Assembly: GCF_011601345.1 (NCBI RefSeq)
Contig: NZ_JAAORB010000001.1
Span: 1-64,000 of the forward strand
Direction of reading: 5' to 3'
Length of the DNA: 64,000 bases
Source: Roseovarius gahaiensis
Lineage (GTDB): Bacteria > Pseudomonadota > Alphaproteobacteria > Rhodobacterales > Rhodobacteraceae
Within the stretch, counting starts at the first letter, position 1. Each line of letters begins with the position of its first letter. Below, in pieces: positions 35,520 through 44,942 of the stretch. The notes under the pieces are model-generated. The model saw nothing but the letters and a program-made list of their open reading frames with translations. It was not told the DNA's origin and searched no databases. A program made the position numbers and the translations under genes.

Positions 35520-36373
35520 CGCGCCCCGATCCGGCGCCGTCGCGCTGGTCCTACCGGTTTCAGCGCTTGATGCTGACCCCGGTGTTTCGGCTTGCCCTGC
35601 GGGTTGGCGTGCCGTTTTGCCTGACCTTGGGTGTGGTGACGGCCTATTTGGCGGATGAGAGCCGCCGCGAGGCGTTGACCCTCAAGCTGACCGATCTGCG
35701 GGAACAAGTTGTCACGCGACCCGAATTCATGGTGTCGCTCTTGGCGGTCGAGGGCGCGAGCACCGGGATCGAGGAAGATATCCGCGAAATCTTTCCCTAT
35801 GACCTTCCGGCCAGTTCGTTCGATCTGGATCTGGCGCATGTGCAAGAGATGATCCGGGGCCTGCCCGCCGTGGCCGAGGCCAGCCTGCGCATTCGTCAGG
35901 GGGGCGTGTTGCTGGCCAAGATCACCGAGCGTCAGCCCGCCGCCATCTGGCGACATCACGACGGGTTGGGTGTGGTTGATGCCGAAGGCGTCGTTGTGGA
36001 TGAGTTGGACAGCCGCGCCGCGCGTGCCGATCTGCCGTTGATTGTCGGGCAGGGGGCTGATCGCGCTGTGCCCGAGGCTTTAGACATTCTGCAGGCGGCC
36101 GTGCCTTTGGAGGATCGCTTGCGCGGCTTGGTGCGCATGGGCGAGCGCCGCTGGGATGTGGTGCTGGACCGCGGGCAACGCATCCTGCTGCCCGAGGCGT
36201 ACCCGGTGCAGGCACTGGAGCGGGTGATCGTGCTGGAGGAGGTGCAAGAGGCCTTGGCGCGTGATGTCGTTGCGATTGATATGCGGCTGGCCGAGCGGCC
36301 AACCCTGAGAATGAGTGAAAACGCCGTCGAAGAATGGTGGCAGGTAACAAAAATGACCGTAGAGGCGGAATGA
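35507..36373 (+). CDS. ftsQ: Cell division protein FtsQ
   Basis: Membrane protein of the FtsQLB divisome complex. The start at 35507 (after AGAGGA, inside the ddl 3' end) is preferred because the long upstream frame is ddl shadow. The 288-aa product has a cytosolic N-terminus, one membrane helix (about residues 30-52), a POTRA-like domain (about 75-145, with [18 protein letters not shown]), and the FtsQ beta domain ([29 protein letters not shown]-type end [18 protein letters not shown]). ftsA starts 4 bp after the stop. Confidence 0.93.
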   Translation: MQQVTRPDPAPSRWSYRFQRLMLTPVFRLALRVGVPFCLTLGVVTAYLADESRREALTLKLTDLREQVVTRPEFMVSLLAVEGASTGIEEDIREIFPYDLPASSFDLDLAHVQEMIRGLPAVAEASLRIRQGGVLLAKITERQPAAIWRHHDGLGVVDAEGVVVDELDSRAARADLPLIVGQGADRAVPEALDILQAAVPLEDRLRGLVRMGERRWDVVLDRGQRILLPEAYPVQALERVIVLEEVQEALARDVVAIDMRLAERPTLRMSENAVEEWWQVTKMTVEAE

Positions 36374-36377
36374 CACA

Positions 36378-37712
36378 ATGATCGAGCTCTATGAATCCCA
36401 ACGAGCCATGCGCAACATGCGCAAGGCCGCGATGCAACGCGGGGTGGTTGCGGTTCTGGATGTGGGCACATCCAAGATCGCCTGTCTGGTCCTGCGGTTT
36501 GATGGCACCGGGCGTCTGGCGGAGGGCGATGGCGTGGGCGCCATGGCCGGTCAGGCCGGGTTCCGGGTGATCGGGGCGGCGACGACACGGTCGCGCGGGG
36601 TGCGTTTCGGCGAGGTCAGCGCCATGGCCGAGACCGAGCGCGCCATACGCACAGCCGTTCAAGCGGCGCAGAAAATGGCCAATATTCGGGTCGATCACGT
36701 GATCGCGTGTTTTTCCGGGGCCGAGCCGCGCAGCTATGGCTTGGCCGGGCAGGTGGAACTGGAAGGCCATACTGTCAGCGAACAGGACATCAGCCGCGTT
36801 CTAAGCGCCTGCGACGTGCCCGATTACGGCGAGGGCCGCGAGGTGCTGCATGCGCAGCCGGTGAATTTCGCGTTGGATCATCGCACCGGGCTGGCCGATC
36901 CGCGTGGCCAGATGGGGCAGGCTTTGTCCACCGACATGCATATGCTGACGGTGGACGGTGCCACCATCCAGAACCTTGCCTATTGCATCAAGCGTTGCGA
37001 CCTAGAGTTGGCTGGTCTGGCCAGTTCGGCCTATGTGGCGGGCATTTCGGCACTGGTCGAAGACGAACAGGAACTTGGGGCCGCCTGCATTGACCTTGGC
37101 GGCGGCACGGCGGGTGTTTCGATTTTCATCAAGAAGCACATGATCTATGCCGATAGCGTGCGGATGGGCGGCGACCACGTGACCAGCGATATCTCGATGG
37201 GGCTGCAAGTGCCCAAGGCCACCGCCGAACGCATCAAGACATTTTACGGCGGGGTCGTGGCGACCGGTATGGACGACCGCGAGATGATTGAGATCGGCGG
37301 CGAAACCGGCGATTGGGAACACGACCGCCGCACCGTCAGCCGGGCAGAACTGATCGGTATCATGCGCCCGAGGGTCGAAGAGATATTGGAAGAGGTGCGC
37401 GCGCGACTGGATGCAGCAGGCTTTGATCATCTGCCGAGCCAGCAAATCGTGCTGACCGGCGGCGGCAGCCAAATTCCCGGCCTTGATGGGCTGGCCAGCA
37501 AGATTTTGGGCCATCAGGTGCGGCTTGGGCGGCCCTTGCGGGTGCACGGTTTGCCGCAGGCGGCCACCGGCCCCGGCTTTTCCAGCGCGGTGGGCATGTG
37601 CCTGTTCGCGGCCAATCCGCAAGATGAATGGTGGGATTTCGAGATTCCCCAAGACCGGTATCCGGCACGGTCGCTGAAGCGGGCGGTCAAGTGGTTTCGG
37701 GACAATTGGTAG
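36378..37712 (+). CDS. ftsA: Cell division protein FtsA
   Basis: Actin-like ATPase that tethers FtsZ to the membrane. The 444-aa product has the phosphate-1 motif VVAVLDVGTSKIACLVL (about residues 23-39), a 1C-domain insertion (IRTAVQAAQKMANIRVDHVIACFSG), phosphate-2 ACIDLGGGTAGVSIF, and the adenosine motif VLTGGGSQIPGLDGLA. The C-terminus ends SLKRAVKWFRDNW, an amphipathic membrane-targeting helix. Spacing to ftsZ is 206 bp, giving ftsZ room for its own promoter. Confidence 0.96.
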   Translation: MIELYESQRAMRNMRKAAMQRGVVAVLDVGTSKIACLVLRFDGTGRLAEGDGVGAMAGQAGFRVIGAATTRSRGVRFGEVSAMAETERAIRTAVQAAQKMANIRVDHVIACFSGAEPRSYGLAGQVELEGHTVSEQDISRVLSACDVPDYGEGREVLHAQPVNFALDHRTGLADPRGQMGQALSTDMHMLTVDGATIQNLAYCIKRCDLELAGLASSAYVAGISALVEDEQELGAACIDLGGGTAGVSIFIKKHMIYADSVRMGGDHVTSDISMGLQVPKATAERIKTFYGGVVATGMDDREMIEIGGETGDWEHDRRTVSRAELIGIMRPRVEEILEEVRARLDAAGFDHLPSQQIVLTGGGSQIPGLDGLASKILGHQVRLGRPLRVHGLPQAATGPGFSSAVGMCLFAANPQDEWWDFEIPQDRYPARSLKRAVKWFRDNW

Positions 37713-37918
37713 GGCCGCGGCCTATGGGGCGCGTCAATCATGGCCCCAAAATCTGCCGTTATCGGCGAAATCCCGCGAATTGGGGTAAAAAAATGGCCAT
37801 ATTTTGTGCCGAAACAGTGTTTTTTGGGTGACGTAACCCTTAACGATCAGTAATAATATAGCCTATTAGGCAGAAAAACGGCCTGTAACGACAGGCGCAA
37901 CAGCAGGCGGACAGAGCT
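37713..37918 (+). promoter_or_regulatory. ftsZ upstream region
   Basis: This 206-bp gap is AT-richer than its neighbours and holds GGGGC/GCCCC arms (37735-37757), T-rich runs, a CtrA-like site and TAATAT near 37853, followed by a 60-nt leader. No gene is visible. It probably carries a dedicated ftsZ promoter, as in other alphaproteobacteria where ftsZ is cell-cycle timed. Confidence 0.5.
37840..37854 (+). promoter_or_regulatory. CtrA-like site upstream of ftsZ
   Basis: TTAA-cgatcag-TAAT fits the CtrA pattern TTAA-N7-TTAA with the second half imperfect. It overlaps the likely -10 region, a repressing position. CtrA controls ftsZ in Caulobacter; in Rhodobacterales CtrA mostly controls motility, so this needs proof. 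Confidence 0.35.
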
Positions 37919-39565
37919 ATGACATTGAACCTCACGATGCCCGGACAAGACCACGAGCTGAAGCCCCGGATCACCGTTTTCGGTGTCGGCGGCGCGGGCG
38001 GCAACGCGGTCAACAACATGATCGAGAAGCAACTTGATGGTGTTGATTTTGTCGTGGCAAACACCGACGCGCAGGCGCTGCAGCAAAGCCAAGCGGAACA
38101 CCGGGTGCAACTGGGTGTCAAAGTGACCGAAGGGCTGGGCGCAGGCGCAAAAGCCGCGGTCGGTGCGGCGGCGGCCGAAGAAAACATCGAACAGATCGTC
38201 GATCATCTGGCTGGCGCGCATATGTGCTTTATCACCGCCGGGATGGGCGGTGGCACCGGCACCGGTGCGGCCCCGATCATCGCCCATGCGGCGCGGGAAT
38301 TGGGGGTCTTGACCGTTGGTGTCGTGACCAAGCCGTTCCAGTTCGAAGGCGCCAAGCGGATGCGTCAGGCTGAAGATGGCGTTGAAGCCCTTCAGAAAAT
38401 GGTCGATACGCTGATCATCATTCCCAACCAGAACCTGTTCCGTCTGGCCAACGAGAAAACGACGTTCACGGATGCGTTCTCGATGGCGGACGACGTTCTG
38501 TATCAGGGCGTCAAAGGTGTGACAGACCTGATGGTGCGCCCCGGCCTGATCAACCTTGATTTTGCCGATGTGCGCGCCGTTATGGACGAGATGGGCAAGG
38601 CCATGATGGGCACCGGCGAGGACAGCGGCGAAGATCGCGCGATCCAGGCCGCCGAAAAGGCCATCGCCAACCCGCTGCTGGATGAAATCAGCCTGAAAGG
38701 CGCGCGCGGCGTGCTGATCAACATCACCGGCGGCCATGATCTGACCCTGTTTGAACTGGATGAGGCCGCAAACCGCATCCGCGAAGAGGTGGACCCGGAC
38801 GCAAATATTATCGTCGGCAGCACGCTGGACACAGGCATGGAAGGCATGATGCGCGTCAGCGTCGTGGCCACCGGCATCGACGCCAGTGTGGCCGAACATG
38901 ATATCCCGGTGCCGCGCCGCTCGCTGGCGGAACCGCTGAAGCCTGCCGGGGACGTGGCCGAGGATGTGCCGGCGCAGGATGACGTTGCTGCCCGCACCGA
39001 GAATGAGCCAAGCCTGTTCCAGACCAACGATCTGGATGCGCAACGCGCCGCGGCGGAAGACCAGATGGAAGACATCTTTGAGCCTGCGCCAGACCGTTTT
39101 GTCGCGCCGCAGGCCGATGATGATTACACCCCGGCGTATCAGCCGCGCCAAGAGGCCTTCGATCCAAACGGGCACCGCGCAGAAGACGAATACGAGGAAG
39201 ACCTTGATGGCTTTGTCGCGCCGCGCGCTCCGGCCCCCGGCACCCCGTCGCCCGAGGCTTTGGCCCGGCTGCAACATGCCGTGACCAACACACCGGCGCA
39301 GCAGGGCCAACCGCGTCCGCAGGCCGTTGAGAATGACCAGCCCCACGAGGATGCAGCGGGTTCCGAACAGCGTCCGCGCTTTGGGATCAATTCACTGATC
39401 AACCGGATGACGGGCCATGGCGCAGAGGCCGAAGCCCCGCGTCCGGCGCGCCAGCAGCCCACCATGCAAGCTCAGCAACCTCGGCAGTCTGCGCCGGAAC
39501 CGCAAGAGAGCACGGAAGACGAACAAATCGAAATTCCGGCATTTTTGCGCCGTCAGGCCAACTAA
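37919..39565 (+). CDS. ftsZ: Cell division protein FtsZ
   Basis: Tubulin-like GTPase that forms the division ring. The 548-aa product has [18 protein letters not shown], the tubulin signature [23 protein letters not shown]-region residues [16 protein letters not shown], and a GTPase core ending near residue 320. A long, acidic, Pro/Gln-rich linker (about 325-530) follows, then the conserved tail [11 protein letters not shown] that binds FtsA. The long linker is usual for alphaproteobacteria. A strong terminator follows. Confidence 0.97.
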   Translation: MTLNLTMPGQDHELKPRITVFGVGGAGGNAVNNMIEKQLDGVDFVVANTDAQALQQSQAEHRVQLGVKVTEGLGAGAKAAVGAAAAEENIEQIVDHLAGAHMCFITAGMGGGTGTGAAPIIAHAARELGVLTVGVVTKPFQFEGAKRMRQAEDGVEALQKMVDTLIIIPNQNLFRLANEKTTFTDAFSMADDVLYQGVKGVTDLMVRPGLINLDFADVRAVMDEMGKAMMGTGEDSGEDRAIQAAEKAIANPLLDEISLKGARGVLINITGGHDLTLFELDEAANRIREEVDPDANIIVGSTLDTGMEGMMRVSVVATGIDASVAEHDIPVPRRSLAEPLKPAGDVAEDVPAQDDVAARTENEPSLFQTNDLDAQRAAAEDQMEDIFEPAPDRFVAPQADDDYTPAYQPRQEAFDPNGHRAEDEYEEDLDGFVAPRAPAPGTPSPEALARLQHAVTNTPAQQGQPRPQAVENDQPHEDAAGSEQRPRFGINSLINRMTGHGAEAEAPRPARQQPTMQAQQPRQSAPEPQESTEDEQIEIPAFLRRQAN

Positions 39566-39588
39566 TCCGCGTGGTGAAGACGTAAGAA

Positions 39589-39619
39589 AAGGCCGCCTTA
39601 AGGGCGGTCTTTTTCTTTT
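39589..39619 (+). terminator. Intrinsic terminator after ftsZ
   Basis: AAGGCCGCC (39589-39597) pairs with GGCGGTCTT (39603-39611, one G-U), followed by TTTCTTTT. It marks the end of the dcw transcript; lpxC has its own. Confidence 0.88.
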
Positions 39620-39784
39620 AGGTCAGTGGTTTGGTGTTGGCTCTCGCATCGTGCGCGGAAATCCGCCACCATCCTCTGCCCTATGTTTCAAGCCGTTGCA
39701 AAGATTGAGTTGAGGCTGGCGCTTGGCCGAATTAAACCCTTGGTAACCAACCAAAGCGCCTTACCGGTGCAGCAGAGGGTCATC

Positions 39785-40705
39785 TTGCAAACAACGGTTC
39801 AATCATCTGTCGCGTTCCAAGGGGTCGGGCTTCATTCCGGCCATCCTGCGTGTGCTACGATTCTGCCCGCCGAGCCGGGGCAGGGCATCGTTTTTCGGCG
39901 CAGCGACCTGGCGCCCGCACAGGCGGATATTCCGGCGTTGTGGGATAATGTGAACCAGTCGCCTCTATGTACCCGCCTTGAAAACGCGCATGGCGTGTCG
40001 GTCTCGACGGTCGAGCATATCATGGCCGCGCTGATCGGCTGTGGCATTCATAACGCAACGATCGAAATCGACGGCCCCGAGGTTCCTATTCTTGATGGCA
40101 GTTCGGCGATGTTCGTGCGTGGTATTCTGTCGCGTGGTGTGCGCCGTACGGATGCGCCGTTGCGTGCGTTGCGAATCCTGCACCCGGTCGAAGTGACCCG
40201 CGGCTCGGCGCGTGCCCGGCTGACACCGCATGATACGCTGTTGATCGAATTCGCGATCGAATTCGAAGACGCCGCGATTGGAACGCAAAAGAAATCGTTG
40301 AACATGTCGAACGGCAGCTTTGTGCGCGAACTCAGCACCAGTCGCACGTTCTGTCGCAAGGCCGATGTCGACATGATGCGCGCCAATGGGCTGGCTCTTG
40401 GGGGCACCTTGGAAAACGCCGTGGTGGTCGATGGCGAACAGGTTCTCAGCCCGGGTGGCCTGCGCCACGCGGATGAGGCTGTGCGCCACAAGATGCTGGA
40501 TGCGGTGGGTGATTTGGCATTGGCCGGTCTGCCGATTCTGGGCCATTATCATGGGCTTCGCGCCGGACATGCCCTGACCAATGATCTTTTGCGTGCCGTG
40601 TTCGCGCAGCCTGAATGTTACGAGATCGTGGAATGCGATGACCAAATGGCGGCACGCCTGCCGGGCGCCGATGTGCACTGGGATGAGGTTCCCGAAGTCG
40701 CCTGA
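39785..40705 (+). CDS. lpxC: UDP-3-O-acyl-GlcNAc deacetylase LpxC
   Basis: Zinc enzyme of the committed step of lipid A synthesis. A TTG at 39785 after GAGGG gives 306 aa and places TTVQSSVAFQGVGLHSG at the start as in homologues; an ATG at 39683 would add 34 residues of unlikely sequence. Zinc and catalytic motifs are present: STVEHIMAAL, CGIHNATIEIDGPEVPILDGS, VRHKMLDAVGDLALAG (second His and Asp) and GHYHGLRAGHALT. It follows the ftsZ terminator, so it has its own promoter, and bamD lies 110 bp downstream. Confidence 0.94.
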   Translation: MQTTVQSSVAFQGVGLHSGHPACATILPAEPGQGIVFRRSDLAPAQADIPALWDNVNQSPLCTRLENAHGVSVSTVEHIMAALIGCGIHNATIEIDGPEVPILDGSSAMFVRGILSRGVRRTDAPLRALRILHPVEVTRGSARARLTPHDTLLIEFAIEFEDAAIGTQKKSLNMSNGSFVRELSTSRTFCRKADVDMMRANGLALGGTLENAVVVDGEQVLSPGGLRHADEAVRHKMLDAVGDLALAGLPILGHYHGLRAGHALTNDLLRAVFAQPECYEIVECDDQMAARLPGADVHWDEVPEVA

Positions 40706-40815
40706 GCGGTAGAAGAAAACCGCCAAAGACGTTTTGCACCGGAAATTTATGTGCTAGGACCATTCCAGAAGCAGCGGAAATTCCCTGCAAAGACGCAAGA
40801 TAGGTGAGTTCGAGC

Positions 40816-41664
40816 ATGACTATCGGCAAGTCCCGGGCAAAGCTGGTCGGTGCAATCATTTTGGGCCTCGCCCTTGCAGGGTGCAGTGACAATGGCCGGG
40901 TCGAACGTGGCGACGTTGAATTCGAGAATTTCAGCGCTCAGCAAATCTTTGAACGCGCGGAATATGATCTGGAGCGCGGCAATGCCGGTTTGGCCGCCGA
41001 GGTTTTCGGCGAGGTTGAGCGGCTTTACCCCTATTCCGAATGGGCCAAGCGCGCCCTGATCATGCAGGCTTATTCTTACCATCAGGATGAAGACTACGAA
41101 AACAGCCGCTCGGCGGCACAGCGTTTCATTGACTTCTATCCGACAGACGAAGAAGCCGCATATGCGCAGTATCTTCTGGCGCTCAGCTATTATGACCAGA
41201 TTGACGAGGTCGGTCGCGACCAAGGCCTGACCTTTCAGGCCCTGCAGTCCTTGCGGCAGGTGATCGAACGGTATCCGGACAGTGAATATGCCCGGTCGTC
41301 GATCCTCAAGTTCGATCTGGCCTTCGATCATTTGGCGTCCAAGGAAATGGAAATTGGGCGGTATTACCTGCGTCGTGACAATTTCGCGGCCTCCATCAAC
41401 CGGTTCCGCGTTGTGATCGAGGATTTCCAGACCACCACCCATACGCCCGAAGCGCTGCATCGCTTGGTTGAGGCGTATCTTTCGCTTGGTCTGGTGGATG
41501 AGGCGCGGACGGCCGGTGCGATTTTGGGGCATAATTTCCAAGGCACTGAATGGTACGAAGACAGCTATAAAATGCTGACGGGGCAGGGCCTCACGCTTGA
41601 GGCTGTGGGCGATAACTGGCTGCGCCAAGTCTATCGCCAGACCGTTCAGGGCCGGTGGTTGTAA
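40816..41664 (+). CDS. bamD: Outer membrane assembly lipoprotein BamD
   Basis: Essential lipoprotein of the BAM complex that inserts outer-membrane beta barrels. The ATG at 40816 follows AGGTGAG (a GTG at 40804 is an alternative). The 282-aa product has a lipoprotein signal with lipobox LALAGC at about residue 24, then five TPR-like repeats: EYDLERGNAGLAAEVFGEV, YPYSEWAKRALIMQAY, ENSRSAAQRFIDFYPTDEEA and so on. Length matches alphaproteobacterial BamD (ComL). recN follows by 39 bp. Confidence 0.94.
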   Translation: MTIGKSRAKLVGAIILGLALAGCSDNGRVERGDVEFENFSAQQIFERAEYDLERGNAGLAAEVFGEVERLYPYSEWAKRALIMQAYSYHQDEDYENSRSAAQRFIDFYPTDEEAAYAQYLLALSYYDQIDEVGRDQGLTFQALQSLRQVIERYPDSEYARSSILKFDLAFDHLASKEMEIGRYYLRRDNFAASINRFRVVIEDFQTTTHTPEALHRLVEAYLSLGLVDEARTAGAILGHNFQGTEWYEDSYKMLTGQGLTLEAVGDNWLRQVYRQTVQGRWL

Positions 41665-41703
41665 AGGCGCGGCGGGGACCACTCCGCCGCGGGGACACAT
41701 CCG

Positions 41704-43353
41704 ATGCTGCGTGCGCTTGATATTCGCGACATATTGATTATCGATCATCTGGAACTGGCCTTTCAGCCGGGGTTGAACGTGCTGACCGGGGAAACCGGGG
41801 CGGGCAAATCCATCCTTCTGGATTCGCTGGGCTTTGTTCTTGGTTGGCGCGGCCGGGCCGAACTGGTGCGGCAAGGGGCCGATCAGGGCGAGGTTGTGGC
41901 CGAGTTTGATCTGCCAACCGGGCACCCGGCCCGGGCTGTTTTGGACGAGGCCGGTTTGCCCGCAGGTGATGAATTGATCTTGCGCCGGGTCAATGCCCGC
42001 GACGGGCGCAAGACAGCCTGGGTGAATGACCGCCGCTGCTCCGGCGAGGTGCTGCGCCGCTTGTCTGACACGCTGGTCGAGTTGCACGGCCAGCACGATG
42101 ATCGCGGTCTGCTTGACCCCAAAGGCCACCGCGCCTTGTTGGATACTTATGGCGGGCTTGACCCGCTCAGGGCCGAAACCCGCACCAAATGGCGCGCTGT
42201 GGCGCAAGCGCGCAAAGCTTTGCAGGCCGCCGAAACCGCGCTTGACGCGGTGCGCGCCGAAGAAGAATTCCTGCGCCATGCCGTCGCTGAACTTGACGCG
42301 CTTGATCCGCAACCCGGCGAGGAAGAAACACTGGATACAAGGCGTCGCCTGATGCAGCAATCCGAGCGTATCCGCGAGGATATCCTGCGCGCCCACGCCG
42401 CGCTTGGCCTCGATGGGGCCGAAGGCGCGGCCAGTGACGCTTTGCGCTGGCTGGAAGGCGTCTCCGATCAGGCCGAGGGGCAGCTCGACGCGCCAATGGC
42501 CGCCCTCGGTCGCGCAATGGTGGAACTGGATGAGGCCACACAGGGCGTGGCCCGCTGTCTCGACGGGCTAAGCTTCAACCCGTCCGAATTGGAAGACTGC
42601 GAAGAACGCCTGTTCGCCATCCGCGCGATGGCCCGCAAACATGGGGTCGCCGCCGATGATCTGGGGGATTTCGCCACTAATCTGCGGGGCAAGCTGGCCG
42701 CACTGGATCAGGGCGATGCAGATATCAAGGCGCTGGCCGAGGATCTGGCCACCGCGCAGGCGGCTTATGATGCGGCGGCCGATGCGCTCAGCGACGCCCG
42801 CACCGGTGCCGCCAAAGATCTCGATCACGCGGTCAGCGCCGAACTGGCGCCGCTGAAAATGGAACGCGCAGTCTTCAGTACCCAAATCAGCCCGGGCGAC
42901 GCCGGCCCCGATGGGCGCGATACCGTCACCTTCACCGTGGCCACCAACCCCGGCGCGCCGTCCGGCCCCTTGAACAAAATCGCCTCGGGCGGCGAACTCA
43001 GCCGCTTTTTGCTGGCGCTCAAGGTCTGCCTCACGGGCACCGATAGCGGGCTGACCATGATCTTCGACGAAATTGATCGCGGCGTTGGCGGTGCCACCGC
43101 CGATGCGGTGGGCCGCAGGCTGGCGCAATTGGCTGATGGTGGACAGGTTCTGGTGGTCACCCATTCGCCGCAGGTGGCCGCGCGCGGCGCTCATCATTGG
43201 CGGGTGCAGAAGAAAGTCACTGATGATCAAACCCTGTCCAGCGTGGTGCCGCTGACAGATCGCGACCGCACCGATGAAATCGCCCGCATGTTGTCGGGCG
43301 ACCGTATCACTGACGAGGCGCGCGCCGCGGCCACCGCCCTGATGGCAGGCTGA
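41704..43353 (+). CDS. recN: DNA repair protein RecN
   Basis: SMC-like ATPase of double-strand-break repair. The 549-aa product has an N-terminal head with Walker A LTGETGAGKSILLDSL (residues 27-42), a central coiled coil broken by a short hinge (about residues 170-370, Ala/Glu/Arg-rich), and a C-terminal head with the ABC signature IASGGELSRFLLALK, Walker B LTMIFDEIDRGVGG and the switch VVTHSPQVAARG. Complete. It is downstream of bamD and ends just before the R5 repeat, convergent with the FAD-linked oxidase gene. Confidence 0.95.
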   Translation: MLRALDIRDILIIDHLELAFQPGLNVLTGETGAGKSILLDSLGFVLGWRGRAELVRQGADQGEVVAEFDLPTGHPARAVLDEAGLPAGDELILRRVNARDGRKTAWVNDRRCSGEVLRRLSDTLVELHGQHDDRGLLDPKGHRALLDTYGGLDPLRAETRTKWRAVAQARKALQAAETALDAVRAEEEFLRHAVAELDALDPQPGEEETLDTRRRLMQQSERIREDILRAHAALGLDGAEGAASDALRWLEGVSDQAEGQLDAPMAALGRAMVELDEATQGVARCLDGLSFNPSELEDCEERLFAIRAMARKHGVAADDLGDFATNLRGKLAALDQGDADIKALAEDLATAQAAYDAAADALSDARTGAAKDLDHAVSAELAPLKMERAVFSTQISPGDAGPDGRDTVTFTVATNPGAPSGPLNKIASGGELSRFLLALKVCLTGTDSGLTMIFDEIDRGVGGATADAVGRRLAQLADGGQVLVVTHSPQVAARGAHHWRVQKKVTDDQTLSSVVPLTDRDRTDEIARMLSGDRITDEARAAATALMAG

Positions 43354-43359
43354 CAGCCC

Positions 43360-43421
43360 TTCATTGTTCCAAAAATACTCCTGGGGAGTCGCGCTTTGCG
43401 CGACGGGGGCAGCGCCCCCTG
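43360..43421. repeat. Intergenic double-hairpin repeat, copy R5 (forward)
   Basis: TTCATTGTTCCAAAAATACTC, a TGGGGAG spacer, GTCGCGC/GCGCGAC and GGGGGC/GCGCCCCC, starting 7 bp past the recN stop and lying between convergent genes. Confidence 0.8.
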
Positions 43422-43477
43422 TCCCGGAAAACACCGTTTTCCGGCCGGAATTTTCCAAAATTCAGCTACACCGCCGG

Positions 43478-44854
43478 TTATTCGCGGGGGGGCACCAATT
43501 TTCCGGGGTTCATGATGTTCTGCGGGTCCAGCGCGGTTTTTATCGCGCCCATCATTTGCCATGCGCCGCCATGTTCGCGCGCCATATACTCCAGCTTGCC
43601 GATGCCGACGCCATGTTCGCCGGTGGCGGTGCCGCCCAGATCCAGCGCGCGGTTCACCATCTTGTCCGACACGGCCTTGGCGCGGGCCACCGCGTCGGCG
43701 TCCGTCTCGTCAAACATCAGGATGGCGTGGAAATTGCCGTCGCCGACATGGCCAAGGATCGGGCCGGGCAATCCCGCCTCTGCCAGATCGGCCTGTGTGC
43801 CTTCGATTGCTTCGGCCAACCGCGAAATCGGCACGCAATTGTCGGTCACCAGCGCGCGGGCGCCGGGCTTTGATGCCATGATCGCGTGATAGGCGTTGTG
43901 CCGCATGGTCCATAGCGCGGTGCGGTCCTCGGCGCGGGTGGCCCAGTCAAAGCCGCTGCCGCCATGTTCTGCCGCGATTAGGCCAAAGGTTTCCGCCTGT
44001 TCGGCCACGCCTGCGTCCGAGCCGTGAAACTCCAACAGCAGATGCGGACGTTCTGGCAGGGTCATGCCCGAATAGGCATTGACCGCGGCGACGCTGGCGG
44101 CGTCCATCAATTCGATCCGCGCCATCGGCAAGCCCATCTGGATCGTGTCGATCACCGCTTGCACCGCCCCGCTGACAGTTTCAAAGCCGCAGACCGCGCT
44201 TGAAATCGCCTCGGGCTGGCCATGCAGTCGCAGCGTCAGTTCGGTGACCAGCCCCAGTGTGCCCTCGGCGCCGACGAACAGCCCCGTCAGGTCATACCCG
44301 CTTGAGGATTTGCGTGCCCGTGTGCCGGTGCGGATGATCTCACCCGTTGCGGTGACCACTTCCAATGCCAGCACATTGTCGCGCATCGTGCCATAGCGCA
44401 CGGCGGTGGTGCCGCTGGCGCGGGTCGAGGCCATGCCGCCAAGCGAGGCATTCGCGCCCGGATCGACGGGAAAGAACAGGCCGGTGGCGCGCAAGTCATC
44501 GTTCAGGCTTTGCCGGGTGACACCGGGCTGAACGGTGACGTCCATGTCCTGCTGACGGATATCCAGAATCTTGTTCATCCGGGTGAAATCCACGCTGATT
44601 CCGCCCTGAAACGCTTGCGCCTGCCCCTCAAGCGAGGTGCCCGTGCCCCATCCGATCACCGGGCAGCCAGCCTTGGCGCAGGCGCGCACGATCATTGCCA
44701 CTTCTTGCGTGGTTTCGGGGTAAGCCACTGCATCAGGGCGGCTGAGGGCAAAATGACTTTCGCTGCGCCCGTGCAAATCCAGATCGGACTTGGACCGGGT
44801 CAGCCGTTGGCCTAGACATGTGGAAATTTCGGCGATTGCGTCCTGCACACTCAT
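43478..44854 (-). CDS. FAD-linked oxidase, D-lactate/glycolate dehydrogenase type
   Basis: A 458-aa vanillyl-alcohol-oxidase-fold enzyme close to GlcD and cytochrome-linked D-lactate dehydrogenase. The FAD domain has VIGWGTGTSLEGQAQAFQGG and VDPGANASLGGMASTRASG; the C-terminal domain ends with HVGDGNFHAILM and TATGEHGVGIGKLEYMAREHG, which hold the substrate and flavin contacts, then ALDPQNIMNPGKL. The start at 44854 follows GAGGAAAG. It probably oxidises a 2-hydroxy acid and feeds electrons to the respiratory chain; the exact substrate is not readable. Divergent from the CLC gene. Confidence 0.9.
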   Translation of the reverse strand: MSVQDAIAEISTCLGQRLTRSKSDLDLHGRSESHFALSRPDAVAYPETTQEVAMIVRACAKAGCPVIGWGTGTSLEGQAQAFQGGISVDFTRMNKILDIRQQDMDVTVQPGVTRQSLNDDLRATGLFFPVDPGANASLGGMASTRASGTTAVRYGTMRDNVLALEVVTATGEIIRTGTRARKSSSGYDLTGLFVGAEGTLGLVTELTLRLHGQPEAISSAVCGFETVSGAVQAVIDTIQMGLPMARIELMDAASVAAVNAYSGMTLPERPHLLLEFHGSDAGVAEQAETFGLIAAEHGGSGFDWATRAEDRTALWTMRHNAYHAIMASKPGARALVTDNCVPISRLAEAIEGTQADLAEAGLPGPILGHVGDGNFHAILMFDETDADAVARAKAVSDKMVNRALDLGGTATGEHGVGIGKLEYMAREHGGAWQMMGAIKTALDPQNIMNPGKLVPPRE

Positions 44855-44942
44855 GCTTTGCTTTCCTCTGCACGTGAATTCGGCGCACAGTAGGACAAGC
44901 ACGCGGCAGGGAAAAGATCGCAACAGGGGAAATCGGTGGGCC

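Noticed and set aside
37847-39346. 499-codon minus-strand frame opposite ftsZ
   Set aside because: Antisense shadow of ftsZ, extending through the promoter region, with no domain signature.
40747-42396. 549-codon minus-strand frame spanning bamD and the first part of recN
   Set aside because: It crosses two certain genes and their ribosome-binding sites; composition is typical of a shadow frame.
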